Assembly (NCBI GenBank): GCA_963695415.1
Contig: CAVOGL010000020.1
Span: 1-64,000, forward strand
Direction: 5' to 3'
Source of the DNA: CAVXWV01 sp963695415
Lineage (GTDB): Bacteria > Chloroflexota > Anaerolineae > Anaerolineales > UBA4823
Length of the DNA: 64,000 nucleotides
The notes beneath the pieces were generated by a model. It had not been told where the DNA came from. It saw only the letters and a list, made by a program, of their open reading frames with translations, and made no database searches. Below are positions 9,692-19,099 of this stretch, piece after piece. Each line of letters opens with the position of its first letter. The stretch's first letter is position 1. A program made the translations under genes and the position numbers.

Positions 9692-11120
9692 AGAGATGAC
9701 ATGCACCTTCAACAATGTCAAATACGAGGAAGTGGTCGCTGATTTCTCTGGTGCACCCACATCCGGAATTGCTCCTCTCGAAGTAGCTTTCACCAACAAC
9801 TCAACCGGTGAATACGACACTTGTTCCTGGGATTTTGGAGATGGTGGGTCCAGCGCTGATTGTAATAACCCCGCATACATGTTTGCTAACGCTGGGATAT
9901 TTACCGTTTCCCTGACGGCTTCTGGATTAGGCGGTTCCGACTCAGAGACCAAAATAAATTACATCACAGTAGATGAACCGATTAGCCTCGGATTTCACGG
10001 GCACACCAACTTCTGGAGTGGCTCCATTAAATGTCGATTTTACCAATACGTCCACTGGTGAATTTGACACCTGTTCCTGGGATTTCGGCGATGGATCAAC
10101 CAGCCCAATATGCAGCGATCCTTCGAATGAGTATTCGGGACCTGGATTGTTCACGGTAACCTTAACCATCACCGGTACTCAAGGGGTAGACACAGAGAGT
10201 AAAAACAAATTACATCACCGTCTATGAACCCGTGGCAGCAGCTTTCAGCGGTTTGCCGACATCCGGAATTGCCCCTCTCGATGTCGACTTTACCAACACT
10301 TCTTCTGGTGAATACGACACCTGTTCTTGGGACTTCGGCGATGGAGGTTCCAGTGCGGATTGTAATGACCCATCTCACCAGTTCGCTGCCTCAGGCACTT
10401 TACACTGTCTCTCTCACCGTCTCAGGTAATGGCGGTTCTGACACCGAGACACTGATCGATTACATTATCTGGTTTAAACGAACCGATTTCTGCAGCATTC
10501 AGCGGGACACCTACTATCAGGTATTGCACCGCTGGACGTCAACTTCAGCAACACATCCACAGGTGACTTCGACACCTGCTGCGTGGGACTTCGGCGATGG
10601 CGGCTCCAGTTCGGATTGTAATGATCCATCTCACCAGTTCGCAGCCTCAGGCATTTTCACTGTCTCTCTCTACCGTCTCCGGGGATGGCGGCTCAGATAC
10701 CGAGACCAAGGTCGACTACATCACCGTCTACGAACCGGTAACTGCGGCTTTCAGTGCTACTCCAGTTTCTGGTATTGCGCCTCTGAATGTCGACTTCACG
10801 AACTCTTCTACCGGTGATTTTGATACCTGTTCCTGGGATTTCGGAGACGGCGGTTCCAGTTCGGATTGTAATGACCAATCGCACCAGTTATGCTGCATCA
10901 GGTATTTACACGGTCTCTCTCACCGTCTCAGGTGATGGCGGTTCGGATGCCGAGGAGAAAATAAATTATATTGAGGTTACAAACGCACCGATTGCGCCTT
11001 CAGCGGTACACCAACTTCGGGTATTGCCCCTCTAAATGTTGCCTTCAACAACACATCTACCGGTGATTTTGATACCTGCGCCTGGGACTTTGGCGATGGT
11101 GGTATCCAGTTCGGATTGTA
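9692..11120 (+). pseudogene. Giant NHL/PKD protein, third segment: six PKD repeats broken by about ten frameshifts
   Basis: All three forward frames in turn spell PKD repeats (ADFSG.PTSGIAPL, DTCSWDFGDG, FTVSLT, YITVYEP). I could place breaks at 9984 (extra A), 10201-10205 (one A too many), 10399-10401 (extra T), about 10518 (extra A), about 10580, about 10673 (extra T), about 10876 (extra C), about 11000 (missing G), about 11104 (extra A) and near 11135. With these repaired the region encodes six PKD domains continuous with both neighbours. The repeats are otherwise well conserved, so sequence error is more likely than decay, although a true pseudogene cannot be excluded from one read-out. 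Confidence 0.65.
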
Positions 11121-14100
11121 ATGATCCATCGCACGAGTTTGTATGCTTTGGGGATCTACACCGTCTCTCTAACCGTTTCCGGTGAAGGCGGAACTGATAC
11201 AGAGACGAAGGTCGAGTATATTACCGTTTACGAACCGGTATCTGCGGCTTTCAGTGCTACTCCAGTTTCTGGTATTGCGCCTCTGAATGTCGAATTCACG
11301 AACACTTCTACTGGTGACTATAGCACCTGTTCATGGGACTTCGGTGACGGCGGTTCCAGTGCTGAATGTATTGACCCGTCGCACCAATATACTTCATCCG
11401 GTGTATTCACTGTCTCTCTCACCGTATCAGGTGATGGCGGTTCAGATACCGAGACCAAGGTCGACTACATCACTGTCTATGAACCGGTTACTTCGGCTTT
11501 CAGTGCTACTCCAGTTTCTGGTATTGCGCCTCTGAATGTCGACTTCACGAACACTTCTACCGGTGACTATAGCACCTGTTCCTGGGACTTCGGTGATGGT
11601 GGATCAAGTTCGGATTGTAATGACCCTTCGCACCAGTTCGCTGCTTCAGGCATCTACACTGTCTCTCTAACCGTCTCAGGTGATGGCGGTTCGGATACTG
11701 AGACAAAAGTCAATTACATCACCGTTTATGAACCGGTAACAGCAGCTTTCAACGCTACCCCAACTTCAGGTCTTGCACCTCTGAACGTCAGCTTTACCAA
11801 CACTTCCACCGGCGATTTTGACACCTGCTCCTGGGACTTTGGTGATGGTGGCACAAGCTCCGAATGCGATAATCCTGACCATACATTCAACGCTTCAGGT
11901 CTGTATACGGTTTCTCTGACAGTTAACGGGAATGGCGGTTCTGACACTGAAACCAAATTCGATTACATCGATGTTTCATTCGAATCACTGGCGAACTTTT
12001 CAGGAACGCCCACTTCAGGTGTTGCGCCTTTGAACGTCGATTTCACCAACTTATCCAGCGGTGATTTCGATACATGCACCTGGAACTTCGGCGATGGCGG
12101 TACCAGCAACGAATGCAACGATCCATCCCACATTTTCGGTGTCTCTGGTATTTATACCGTCTCCCTTACCGTCAACGGGGCTGGCGGCTCAGATGTCGAG
12201 ACGAAAGCCGACTACATCACTGTCTACGAGCCAGTCACTGCAGCCTTCAGCGGTAATCCTACCTCAGGTATCGCACCCCTGAACGTCAGCTTTACCAACT
12301 CTTCAACGGGCGACTACGATACCTGCTCCTGGGACTTCGGTGATGGAGGAACAAGCAATGTATGTAATAATCCCGCGCATAACTACACCAGTCCCGGCAT
12401 CTACACGATCTCCCTGACCGTCAGTGGAGATGGCGGCTCAGATGTCGAGACGAAAGCCGACTACATCACTGTTTACGAACCGGTCACAGCTGCCTTCAGC
12501 GGTAATCCAACCTCTGGCATCGCACCCCTGAACGTCAGCTTTACCAACTCTTCAACGGGCGATTTCGATACCTGCTCCTGGGACTTCGGTGATGGAGGAA
12601 CAAGCAATGTATGTAATAATCCCGCCCACAACTACACCAGTCCCGGCATCTACACGATCTCCCTGACCGTCAGTGGAGATGGCGGCTCAGATGTCGAGAC
12701 GAAAGCCGACTACATCACTGTTTACGAACCGGTCACAGCTGCCTTCAGCGGTAATCCAACCTCGGGCATCGCGCCCCTGAACGTCAGCTTTACCAACTCT
12801 TCAACGGGCGATTTCGATACCTGCTCCTGGGACTTCGGTGATGGAGGAACAAGCAATGTGTGTAATAATCCCGCCCACAACTATACCAATCCTGGCATAT
12901 ACACGGTCTCCCTGACCGTCAGTGGAGATGGCGGTTCAGATGTCGAGACAAAAGCCGATTATATCACTGTCTACCAGCCAGTCACAGCTGCCTTCAGCGG
13001 AAACCCAACCTCAGGTATTGCACCTCTGAACGTCAGCTTTACCAACTCCTCCACAGGCGATTTCGATACCTGCTCCTGGGACTTCGGTGATGGAGGAACA
13101 AGCAATGTGTGTAATAATCCTGCCCACAACTATACCAATCCAGGCACTTACACAGTCTCCCTGACCGTCACAGGTAACGGAGGATCGGATCCGGAAACCA
13201 AAACCAGTTATATCGTTGTCTATCAGGAGGCTGTTTCTGATTTTTCAGCTTCTCCAACAGTTGGGATAGCACCATTGCTGGTTTCCTTCACGAACAACTC
13301 CAGCGGAGATTATGACAGCTGTTCATGGGATTTTGGGGATGGCGCCACAAGTACGAATTGCTCCAATCCTTCTCATAATTACACCAGCGGAGGTGTTTTC
13401 ACAGTTTCATTGACAGTCACTGGAAATGGCGGTTCAGACACACGAACAAAAGTGGACCTGATAACTGTCTACACGAAATCCACCGCCAATTTCTCTGCAA
13501 ATCCAATGTATGGCTTCGATCCCTTGGATGTCAACTTCACCAATCTGTCTACGGGTGATTACGATACATGCTTGTGGGACTTTGGCGATGGTGCTACCAG
13601 CAATACGTGCGGAAATCCTTCGCACACATATATGAACCTGGGTGAGCATACTGTCAGTCTGACAGTAAATGGCGACGGCGGTGAAAGCACCGAGACCAAG
13701 GTTGACTTCATCATTGTCTACCAGTCTGCCTTCGCTCAATTCAGTGCAGCGCAAACGGAAGGAATTAACAGCCTGTTTGCTTCTTTCACCAACCAGTCTG
13801 GCGGCAATATCAGTGACTGTACTTGGGATTTTGGCGATGGCGTAATCGTTAACACTTGCAGCAATCAGAACCATCTGTATGCCTCCCCTGGTTTTTACAC
13901 AGTCGCATTGACCATCACGGCGGACAGCGGAGTTGACACAGAGATAAAGGTTGATTACATCAAAGTCTATACACAGGCTTCTGCCAGTTTTTCAGCCTCT
14001 CCACTCGTAGGACCGGCGCCATTGAATGTTTCGTTCACCAATAATTCCAGCGGCGATTACGACACCTGCGAGTGGGATTTTGGTGACGGAACAACGAGTA

Positions 14101-14480
14101 CGATCTGCAACCCATCACACACTTATAATTCAGCAGGGAATTTCACTGTCACGCTGGACATTTCTGGCAAAGGCGGTAATTCCTCTTCAGAGCAGGTAAA
14201 TTACATCACGGTCATCGCCGCTGCAGTCGCTAATTTCTCCGGTACTCCAACCCAAGGATTGCCACCTTTAACCGTGAATTTCACCAACACCAGCACGGGC
14301 GTTTACGATACCTGCCAATGGGATTTTGGGGATGGTAGTTCTACTGTTGCAAGCTGCTCCAACCAGGAACATACCTATACAACAAGCGGTTTATTCACAG
14401 TCACGCTGAGCATTTCAGGCGATGGCGGAGAAGATTCGGAAATCAAGGTCGGATATATATCCGCTTCTGACAAAATCTAC
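9720..14480 (+). repeat. Tandem array of about 19 PKD-coding repeats, unit about 249 bp
   Basis: Six units lie in the frame-broken part (9720-11120, the sixth running slightly beyond) and thirteen in the intact part. The period is about 249 bases (83 codons), measured from successive GTCAC/GGTCACAGCT landmarks at 12234, 12483, 12732 and 12981. Confidence 0.85.
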
Positions 14481-14510
14481 TTCTACATACCGCTGATGTT
14501 CAACAGGTAG
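11121..14510 (+). CDS. Giant NHL/PKD protein, last segment: about 13 PKD domains and C-terminal tail
   Basis: An uninterrupted 1129-residue stretch; its first bases finish a PKD domain begun upstream, so no genuine start lies here. Thirteen full PKD domains of about 83 residues follow. Each carries the WDFGDG core, SLTVSG.GG and a YITVYEP linker, with one cysteine before the WDFGDG motif and one after it, a likely disulfide. PKD domains are Ig-like and serve as spacers or carbohydrate/protein-binding units on bacterial surfaces. Four central copies are almost identical in DNA; the last five are diverged. The C-terminus, IYFYIPLMFNR, resembles a YLPL-type tail seen on many Chloroflexota secreted proteins. 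Joined to the upstream segments the protein would be about 2,500 residues. Confidence 0.85.
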   Translation: MIHRTSLYALGIYTVSLTVSGEGGTDTETKVEYITVYEPVSAAFSATPVSGIAPLNVEFTNTSTGDYSTCSWDFGDGGSSAECIDPSHQYTSSGVFTVSLTVSGDGGSDTETKVDYITVYEPVTSAFSATPVSGIAPLNVDFTNTSTGDYSTCSWDFGDGGSSSDCNDPSHQFAASGIYTVSLTVSGDGGSDTETKVNYITVYEPVTAAFNATPTSGLAPLNVSFTNTSTGDFDTCSWDFGDGGTSSECDNPDHTFNASGLYTVSLTVNGNGGSDTETKFDYIDVSFESLANFSGTPTSGVAPLNVDFTNLSSGDFDTCTWNFGDGGTSNECNDPSHIFGVSGIYTVSLTVNGAGGSDVETKADYITVYEPVTAAFSGNPTSGIAPLNVSFTNSSTGDYDTCSWDFGDGGTSNVCNNPAHNYTSPGIYTISLTVSGDGGSDVETKADYITVYEPVTAAFSGNPTSGIAPLNVSFTNSSTGDFDTCSWDFGDGGTSNVCNNPAHNYTSPGIYTISLTVSGDGGSDVETKADYITVYEPVTAAFSGNPTSGIAPLNVSFTNSSTGDFDTCSWDFGDGGTSNVCNNPAHNYTNPGIYTVSLTVSGDGGSDVETKADYITVYQPVTAAFSGNPTSGIAPLNVSFTNSSTGDFDTCSWDFGDGGTSNVCNNPAHNYTNPGTYTVSLTVTGNGGSDPETKTSYIVVYQEAVSDFSASPTVGIAPLLVSFTNNSSGDYDSCSWDFGDGATSTNCSNPSHNYTSGGVFTVSLTVTGNGGSDTRTKVDLITVYTKSTANFSANPMYGFDPLDVNFTNLSTGDYDTCLWDFGDGATSNTCGNPSHTYMNLGEHTVSLTVNGDGGESTETKVDFIIVYQSAFAQFSAAQTEGINSLFASFTNQSGGNISDCTWDFGDGVIVNTCSNQNHLYASPGFYTVALTITADSGVDTEIKVDYIKVYTQASASFSASPLVGPAPLNVSFTNNSSGDYDTCEWDFGDGTTSTICNPSHTYNSAGNFTVTLDISGKGGNSSSEQVNYITVIAAAVANFSGTPTQGLPPLTVNFTNTSTGVYDTCQWDFGDGSSTVASCSNQEHTYTTSGLFTVTLSISGDGGEDSEIKVGYISASDKIYFYIPLMFNR
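12234..13229 (+). repeat. Four near-identical 249-bp PKD units
   Basis: Units starting near 12234, 12483, 12732 and 12981 differ by only scattered bases over their length, whereas flanking units are clearly diverged. This indicates recent duplication or gene conversion inside the array. It also makes the stretch prone to collapse or expansion in assembly. Confidence 0.85.
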
Positions 14511-14521
14511 CTGTCTACTGA

Positions 14522-14548
14522 TCGGGGTCGGTCTTGGACCGACCCCGG
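14522..14548 (+). terminator. Strong hairpin after the giant surface protein (possible terminator)
   Basis: GGGGTCGGT (14524-14532) pairs with ACCGACCCC (14538-14546) around a 5-nt loop; one more C-G pair extends the stem. It sits about 12 bases past the stop. The tail is not T-rich directly after the stem, so termination is plausible but not certain. Confidence 0.5.
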
Positions 14549-14596
14549 TCTCAACGTTTCGTGGGTTTTGAAATTCAGATTGTTCTCATGATTGAA

Positions 14597-14605
14597 TGGT
14601 AAAAT
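14597..14605 (+). promoter_or_regulatory. Extended -10 promoter close to the L,D-transpeptidase start
   Basis: TGGTAAAAT (TGnTAAAAT, five of six -10 matches plus the TG extension) ends 7 bases before the ATG at 14613. No Shine-Dalgarno sequence precedes that ATG, so a leaderless transcript is predicted. Confidence 0.4.
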
Positions 14606-14612
14606 TTTCCCC

Positions 14613-15762
14613 ATGCAAGAGGAAAAATCGTTAAAATCCAGGATAAACCGGCGGGATTTCCTGAAAATCGGAGCTGGTTCGCGCAGCGGCTGCCGGTCTT
14701 GCTTGGATGCCTTCCAAAATCGGGAGCCTGGCAGCTCCACCTCCCCTCCGCTATATCGATCCTTTTCCCAGGCAGCCTGACCATGATATCGGAATGTTAG
14801 GCAGAGTGGCTACATTTATCGGTATTGATGTTTACGCCAAGCCCAGGGATGACTCGGAAATTGTCGGTAAACGTTTCAGAGATCAAATCGTACATATTTA
14901 TGATGAAATCATTCCAACTGGTTTTTCACCGGATTTCAACTGGAAATGGTACAGGGTTTGGGGCGGTTACATGTACAGTGCCCATGTCCAGAAAGTGAAA
15001 ATTAAGGTTAACCAACCGGCTTCAGTTATCCCTGAAACAGGCGCACTCGCTGAAATTACGGTGCCCTACTCCACCGCAATGCAGTTCAATACATTACAGG
15101 GTTGGATCACATGGCGAGGCTCGCGGCTGTATTATGGTTCCACCCATTGGCTCACTGGTGTCGTCGAAGGACCCGATAAGACCGCCTGGTACCAGATCAC
15201 GAGTGAACTATCCAAATCTGAAATTTATTTCGCTCCCGCACGTCACTTCAGGCTGATCCCGGAAGAAGAATACTCTCCCATCCGACCCGAAATCCCTGTG
15301 CAGAATAAACGTATCGAGGTATCTATCGATGAACAGATGCTGCGCGCTTACGAATACGATGAATTGGTTTTTAATGCGCGTGTTTCCACAGGCATCCCCA
15401 CCCGCGTTCCCAAAGGCGCTTTACCCACAGCAACCCCCAAAGGAGATTTCCGCATCTACGCTAAGCAGCCTTCCAAGCACATGGGCAGCGTGGCAGGCGG
15501 TCCGGAAGTCGAAGCCGGTGATGGTTTTTCTCTGCCTGGAGTTCCCTGGACCAGTTTTTTCGAAAATCCAGGTGGTTACGCAATTCATGGCACATACTGG
15601 CACAATAATTACGGCATGCAGATGAGTCACGGCTGTGTCAATATGCGCAACGAAGACGCCCAGTGGATTTTCAGGTGGAATAATCCCCCATACGACCCCA
15701 ACATCCAGGCAATCACCGATTGGGAACAGACCGGGTACGGCACGCTTGTAAGAATTTATTAA
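14613..15762 (+). CDS. Tat-exported L,D-transpeptidase (YkuD fold), frameshifted near 14685
   Basis: Predicted to make 3-3 peptidoglycan cross-links or anchor proteins outside the membrane. The catalytic motif SHGCVNMRNEDA with its active Cys, preceded by the conserved His in GYAIHG, lies near the C-terminus. The true N-terminus is in another frame: ATG at 14613 gives a twin-arginine signal, NRRDFLKIGAG. One extra base between about 14683 and 14690 shifts into the frame that reads GLAWMPSKIG and onward to the enzyme. Repaired length is about 382 residues. The in-frame ATG at 14707 would leave out the signal. It lies directly downstream of the giant surface protein, fitting a cell-envelope role. 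Confidence 0.8.
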
Positions 15763-15800
15763 CACCAATATTCTTGTTTCAAAACAGGTGGGTGTTTTTC
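15761..15800 (+). terminator. Probable rho-independent terminator after the L,D-transpeptidase
   Basis: AACACC (15761-15766) can pair with GGTGTT (15791-15796), with an inner TGTTT/AAACA stem, and the structure ends in GTGTTTTTC. It begins inside the stop codon of the transpeptidase gene and precedes the copper chaperone gene. Confidence 0.45.
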
Positions 15801-15826
15801 TAAAATAAAAATATAAAGGGTACAAA

Positions 15827-16273
15827 ATGAAGAAAATTATATTTTCATGCTTATTAATCCTTCTCGCTTTCGTGATATCAGCATGCCGGACGAACAGGAA
15901 TGTTGGCACCCAGACCGAAGCTGTCATCGTTGAGAATGCCTGGGCGCGTCCAGGCTCTCAGGGCGATAACAGCGCAGTGTATTTTGACATCACTGCACCT
16001 CAAGGCGATAGGATTGTAAGTGTATCCAGTGAAGTTGCCGAAGCAGTTGAACTGCATCTCTCGAAAATGGTCGATGGGGTGATGAAAATGGAGCACCAAA
16101 CAGAGGGTATTGCTCTACCACCAGGAGAAGTGGTGAACTTCATGCCAGGCGGGTATCATGTAATGCTGATTGGCTTGGTCAAAGATCTCTCACCGGATGA
16201 AACGTTTGAATTATCACTTGCTTTCGAAAACTCCCCTGAAATAAGCCTGGAAGTACCTGTAAAACAGCCGTAA
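15827..16273 (+). CDS. PCu(A)C-type copper chaperone lipoprotein
   Basis: Family members bind Cu(I) outside the membrane and load the CuA centre of cytochrome oxidase. The 148-residue protein has a lipoprotein signal with lipobox-like VISAC (Cys20). A cupredoxin-like domain follows with the family ligand pattern: a His in VELHLSKM, Met residues in VMKMEH, and HVM in GGYHVMLIGL. It starts the run that leads into the glycosyltransferase cluster (the next gene begins directly after its stop). Its function points instead to the oxidase operon 6 kb away. Confidence 0.85.
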   Translation: MKKIIFSCLLILLAFVISACRTNRNVGTQTEAVIVENAWARPGSQGDNSAVYFDITAPQGDRIVSVSSEVAEAVELHLSKMVDGVMKMEHQTEGIALPPGEVVNFMPGGYHVMLIGLVKDLSPDETFELSLAFENSPEISLEVPVKQP

Positions 16274-18140
16274 ATGGGGAAGTTCAAAACTAGGTTTTTA
16301 GAAAAACCTGCATTACCGGTTGTTGTATCACTATCCGGTATTATTTTTTACCTGGTCAGCGCCATCCAGAATGCGATTTATCGAACTACATTCCTGGATG
16401 AAGGTTTATATCTTGTCAAAGGGTACCTATTTGCGGGAAATATTTACCGACCGTTTGCCGAATTCGGTCCCTGGACAAACCAGATGCCACTTTCATATTA
16501 CATTCCAGGATTTATTCAGAACATTTTCGGACCAGGCTTGAGGACGGGGCGTTATTTCTCGATTTTTCTGGGTTGTCTCTTTCTTGTTGCAGTATGGATC
16601 CTGGTAAATCGATTTTCAGGTGGATGGTGGTCAGCAGCTGCGATTTGGGCGATTGCCTTAAATACTGCTACGATAAAAATTTACACACTTGCGATTTCAG
16701 AGGTGATCATCGCCTGTCTTTTGGTTTGGTGTCTGGTTTTTCTTCTTGGAGAAAATCGATCTACCTGGATGATTGTCCTGGGAAGTGCCATGGCAATGTT
16801 AATTTTCTTTGTTCGTATAAATATGGCACCCTTTGTCTTGATCATCATAGCGTTTGTTTTCTGGCAGCATGGGAAAACAAAAGGTATCTTATCTATTACA
16901 GCAGCCTCAGTTGTATTTATTGTGATTAACTTTCTTTTCTTCCCCGGAATCCTGAAAACATGGGCTACATGGCTGCCTGCAAATCTAACCCCATTCCTGG
17001 ATTTATTCCGACTGACGGAACAGGTGGGTAAATGGGGGGAAAGTGCTGGGAATAGCAATTTTTTTGAGCGAGGATTGTACTTCTTTCTCTCATTCAGGCT
17101 GCATTTTATCAGTCTTTTTGGTGCTATCTGTGTATGGATCCTTTGGCCTGGTAAGATGACAAATTGGGCAAACCAGGAATCATTCAAACCTGCTGTGTTC
17201 CTTTCTTTAACTTTGGTAATGCTTTCGATCATGCACTTTCTTCTATTCCTTTTTTTACGGTTTTTGCGTATCTTGTATATTGCTCTACATCACTTTTTTC
17301 GATTTCCTGGGAATTCTCCTGGTCGCGATATCATTTAAATCATTGAAAACCAGGTTGCCGGCGTGGCGAGGAATTCTCGCAATTCTCATTTTCATATTAT
17401 TTGGGTTTGGGATTGCTTACTCAGCAAACGAAGAAATTACCAGGTCAACCATTCAATCAATCGCCAGAATTTATGATTGGAATTTGAATGAAATACCTTT
17501 ATGGGATGTTTTTATCAAGAACGGTTTCGAAAATTATCCCATTTACCAGATCAGGTCAGCATTAATTATCGCTGATAAAGCGCTTGTGTTAATTCTATTA
17601 ACCGCTTTTCTTGCCAGCCTATTACTCAATAGATTTAAACCGGGAAAATATGGGTTTAGTTATATTTTATTCTCAATCACATTGATTGCCGGTTTCATTC
17701 TCACACCTACATTTTTCTTGAGTAAGGGCAATGACTTTTTTTCGTGTGATAGCGACGTTTTAACAGGATTCGAATCTACCGCCAAGGATATTCAAGAAAT
17801 TATTGCTCCTGGCTCAAGAATCTGGTGGGTGGGCAGGATTCCTGCAATTTTCCTCTACCTGACTGACATGGAGATATTTCCTCAGCAACTAAACCACTTC
17901 CATAATCTGCGTACTGGAGCCGCAGATGAAGAACTGGCAAGATTTGGATTATGGAGTCAAAACCTGGGACTCAAATGGTTAGAGGCATCCGATTATGTTC
18001 TCGTAGAACGGCAATGGCTGACCGGCTGGGTGGAACAGGCGATCATTTCAGCGGATTTTGTCCAACTCCCTGGTATTTCCATTCCCGAGAAATGCCGACC
18101 TGATTTAGAGATATTAATTTTTACTAGGAGAAACGATTGA
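16274..18140 (+). CDS. GT-C/PMT-like membrane glycosyltransferase, frameshifted near 17240
   Basis: Likely transfers a sugar from a polyprenyl-phosphate donor on the outer face of the membrane. Segment one (16274 to about 17240) has the acidic motif FLDEGLY in the first outer loop, as in ArnT/PMT families, followed by many helices. Segment two (from about 17240 to 18140) continues with more helices (YITFFDFLGILLVAISF) and a soluble C-terminal part. The break lies in a T-rich stretch around 17230-17250 and is probably a single-base error. Repaired length is about 620 residues. Its end overlaps the GT2 gene (TTGA), so it is the acceptor-side partner of a donor-making GT2 enzyme. Confidence 0.75.
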
Positions 18141-19045
18141 AATTATCCATTGTGATCCCGGTATACAACGAATTGGAAAGCCTTCATTTGTTGTTCGAAT
18201 CCCTTTCTGACCAGCTGATCGCATTACAGAATGATTGGGAGGTTATTTTTGTTGATGATGGAAGTACAGACGAAAGTACGAATATTCTCACAGACCTGGC
18301 AAAAAATTATCCTGAAACAATACGCACGATCATTTTCCGCCGCAATTACGGACAGACAGCCGCTATAGCCGCTGGCATTGACCATGCAGAAGGCGATATC
18401 ATCGTTTTAATGGATGCAGATTTGCAGAATGATCCTGCCGATATCCCCCTGCTTCTCTCCAAGATCGATGAAGGATATGATGTTGTCAGCGGATGGCGTC
18501 AGAAACGTCAAGATGTTTTCTTCACCAGGAAATTGCCATCAACAATAGCCAATTCACTAATTTCATGGGTGACCGGTGTTCATCTTCACGATTATGGCTG
18601 CACTCTGAAGGCTTATCGCAAAGAAATACTAACTGGCTTTCGATTGTATGGAGAGATGCACCGGTTCATCCCGGCATATGCTCAAAATGTTGGTGCAAAA
18701 ATCATTGAAATACCCGTCAATCACCATCCCAGGAAATTCGGCAAGACCAAGTATGGGTTGAACAGGACTATAAAAGTCATTCTTGACCTTTTCACAGTGA
18801 AATTCCTGATGAGTTACGCTAACAAGCCCATCTACCTGTTTGGTGGTACAGGATTAGCACTCATGATCGCCAGTATATTTACCTTATTGTTTCTATTTAT
18901 CCGCCGACTCGGATGGGGTATTTCAGTTCTTAACTCTCCTTTGTTTCTAACTTCAATGGTTTTCTTGATCTTAGGATTCCAATCGATGTTGATGGGATTA
19001 ATTGCGGAGCTGCTCGTACGCACTTACCACGAATCTACAACATAA
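18137..19045 (+). CDS. Polyprenyl-phosphate glycosyltransferase (GT2, dolichol-phosphate mannose synthase-like)
   Basis: Transfers a sugar from a nucleotide sugar to undecaprenyl phosphate at the inner membrane face. The 302-residue protein opens with SIVIPVYNE, then VDDGST and the metal-binding MDADLQNDP (DAD at 93-95). Two C-terminal helices (about 235-258 and 270-292) fit the ArnC/GtrB-type layout. The start is TTG at 18137, placed by AGGAG at 18126-18130, and overlaps the stop of the GT-C gene. The pair most likely works as donor synthase and membrane transferase in envelope glycan or glycoprotein synthesis. Confidence 0.9.
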   Translation: MKLSIVIPVYNELESLHLLFESLSDQLIALQNDWEVIFVDDGSTDESTNILTDLAKNYPETIRTIIFRRNYGQTAAIAAGIDHAEGDIIVLMDADLQNDPADIPLLLSKIDEGYDVVSGWRQKRQDVFFTRKLPSTIANSLISWVTGVHLHDYGCTLKAYRKEILTGFRLYGEMHRFIPAYAQNVGAKIIEIPVNHHPRKFGKTKYGLNRTIKVILDLFTVKFLMSYANKPIYLFGGTGLALMIASIFTLLFLFIRRLGWGISVLNSPLFLTSMVFLILGFQSMLMGLIAELLVRTYHESTT

Positions 19046-19099
19046 GCCCACCTACACTATCCGCGAGATGATGAATATCCCTGAAGATACGTATTTGTG

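Noticed and set aside
9720..14480. Long regular tandem repeat as a CRISPR or satellite array
   Set aside because: The 249-bp unit is coding, keeps the PKD motif WDFGDG in every copy and has no spacer structure.
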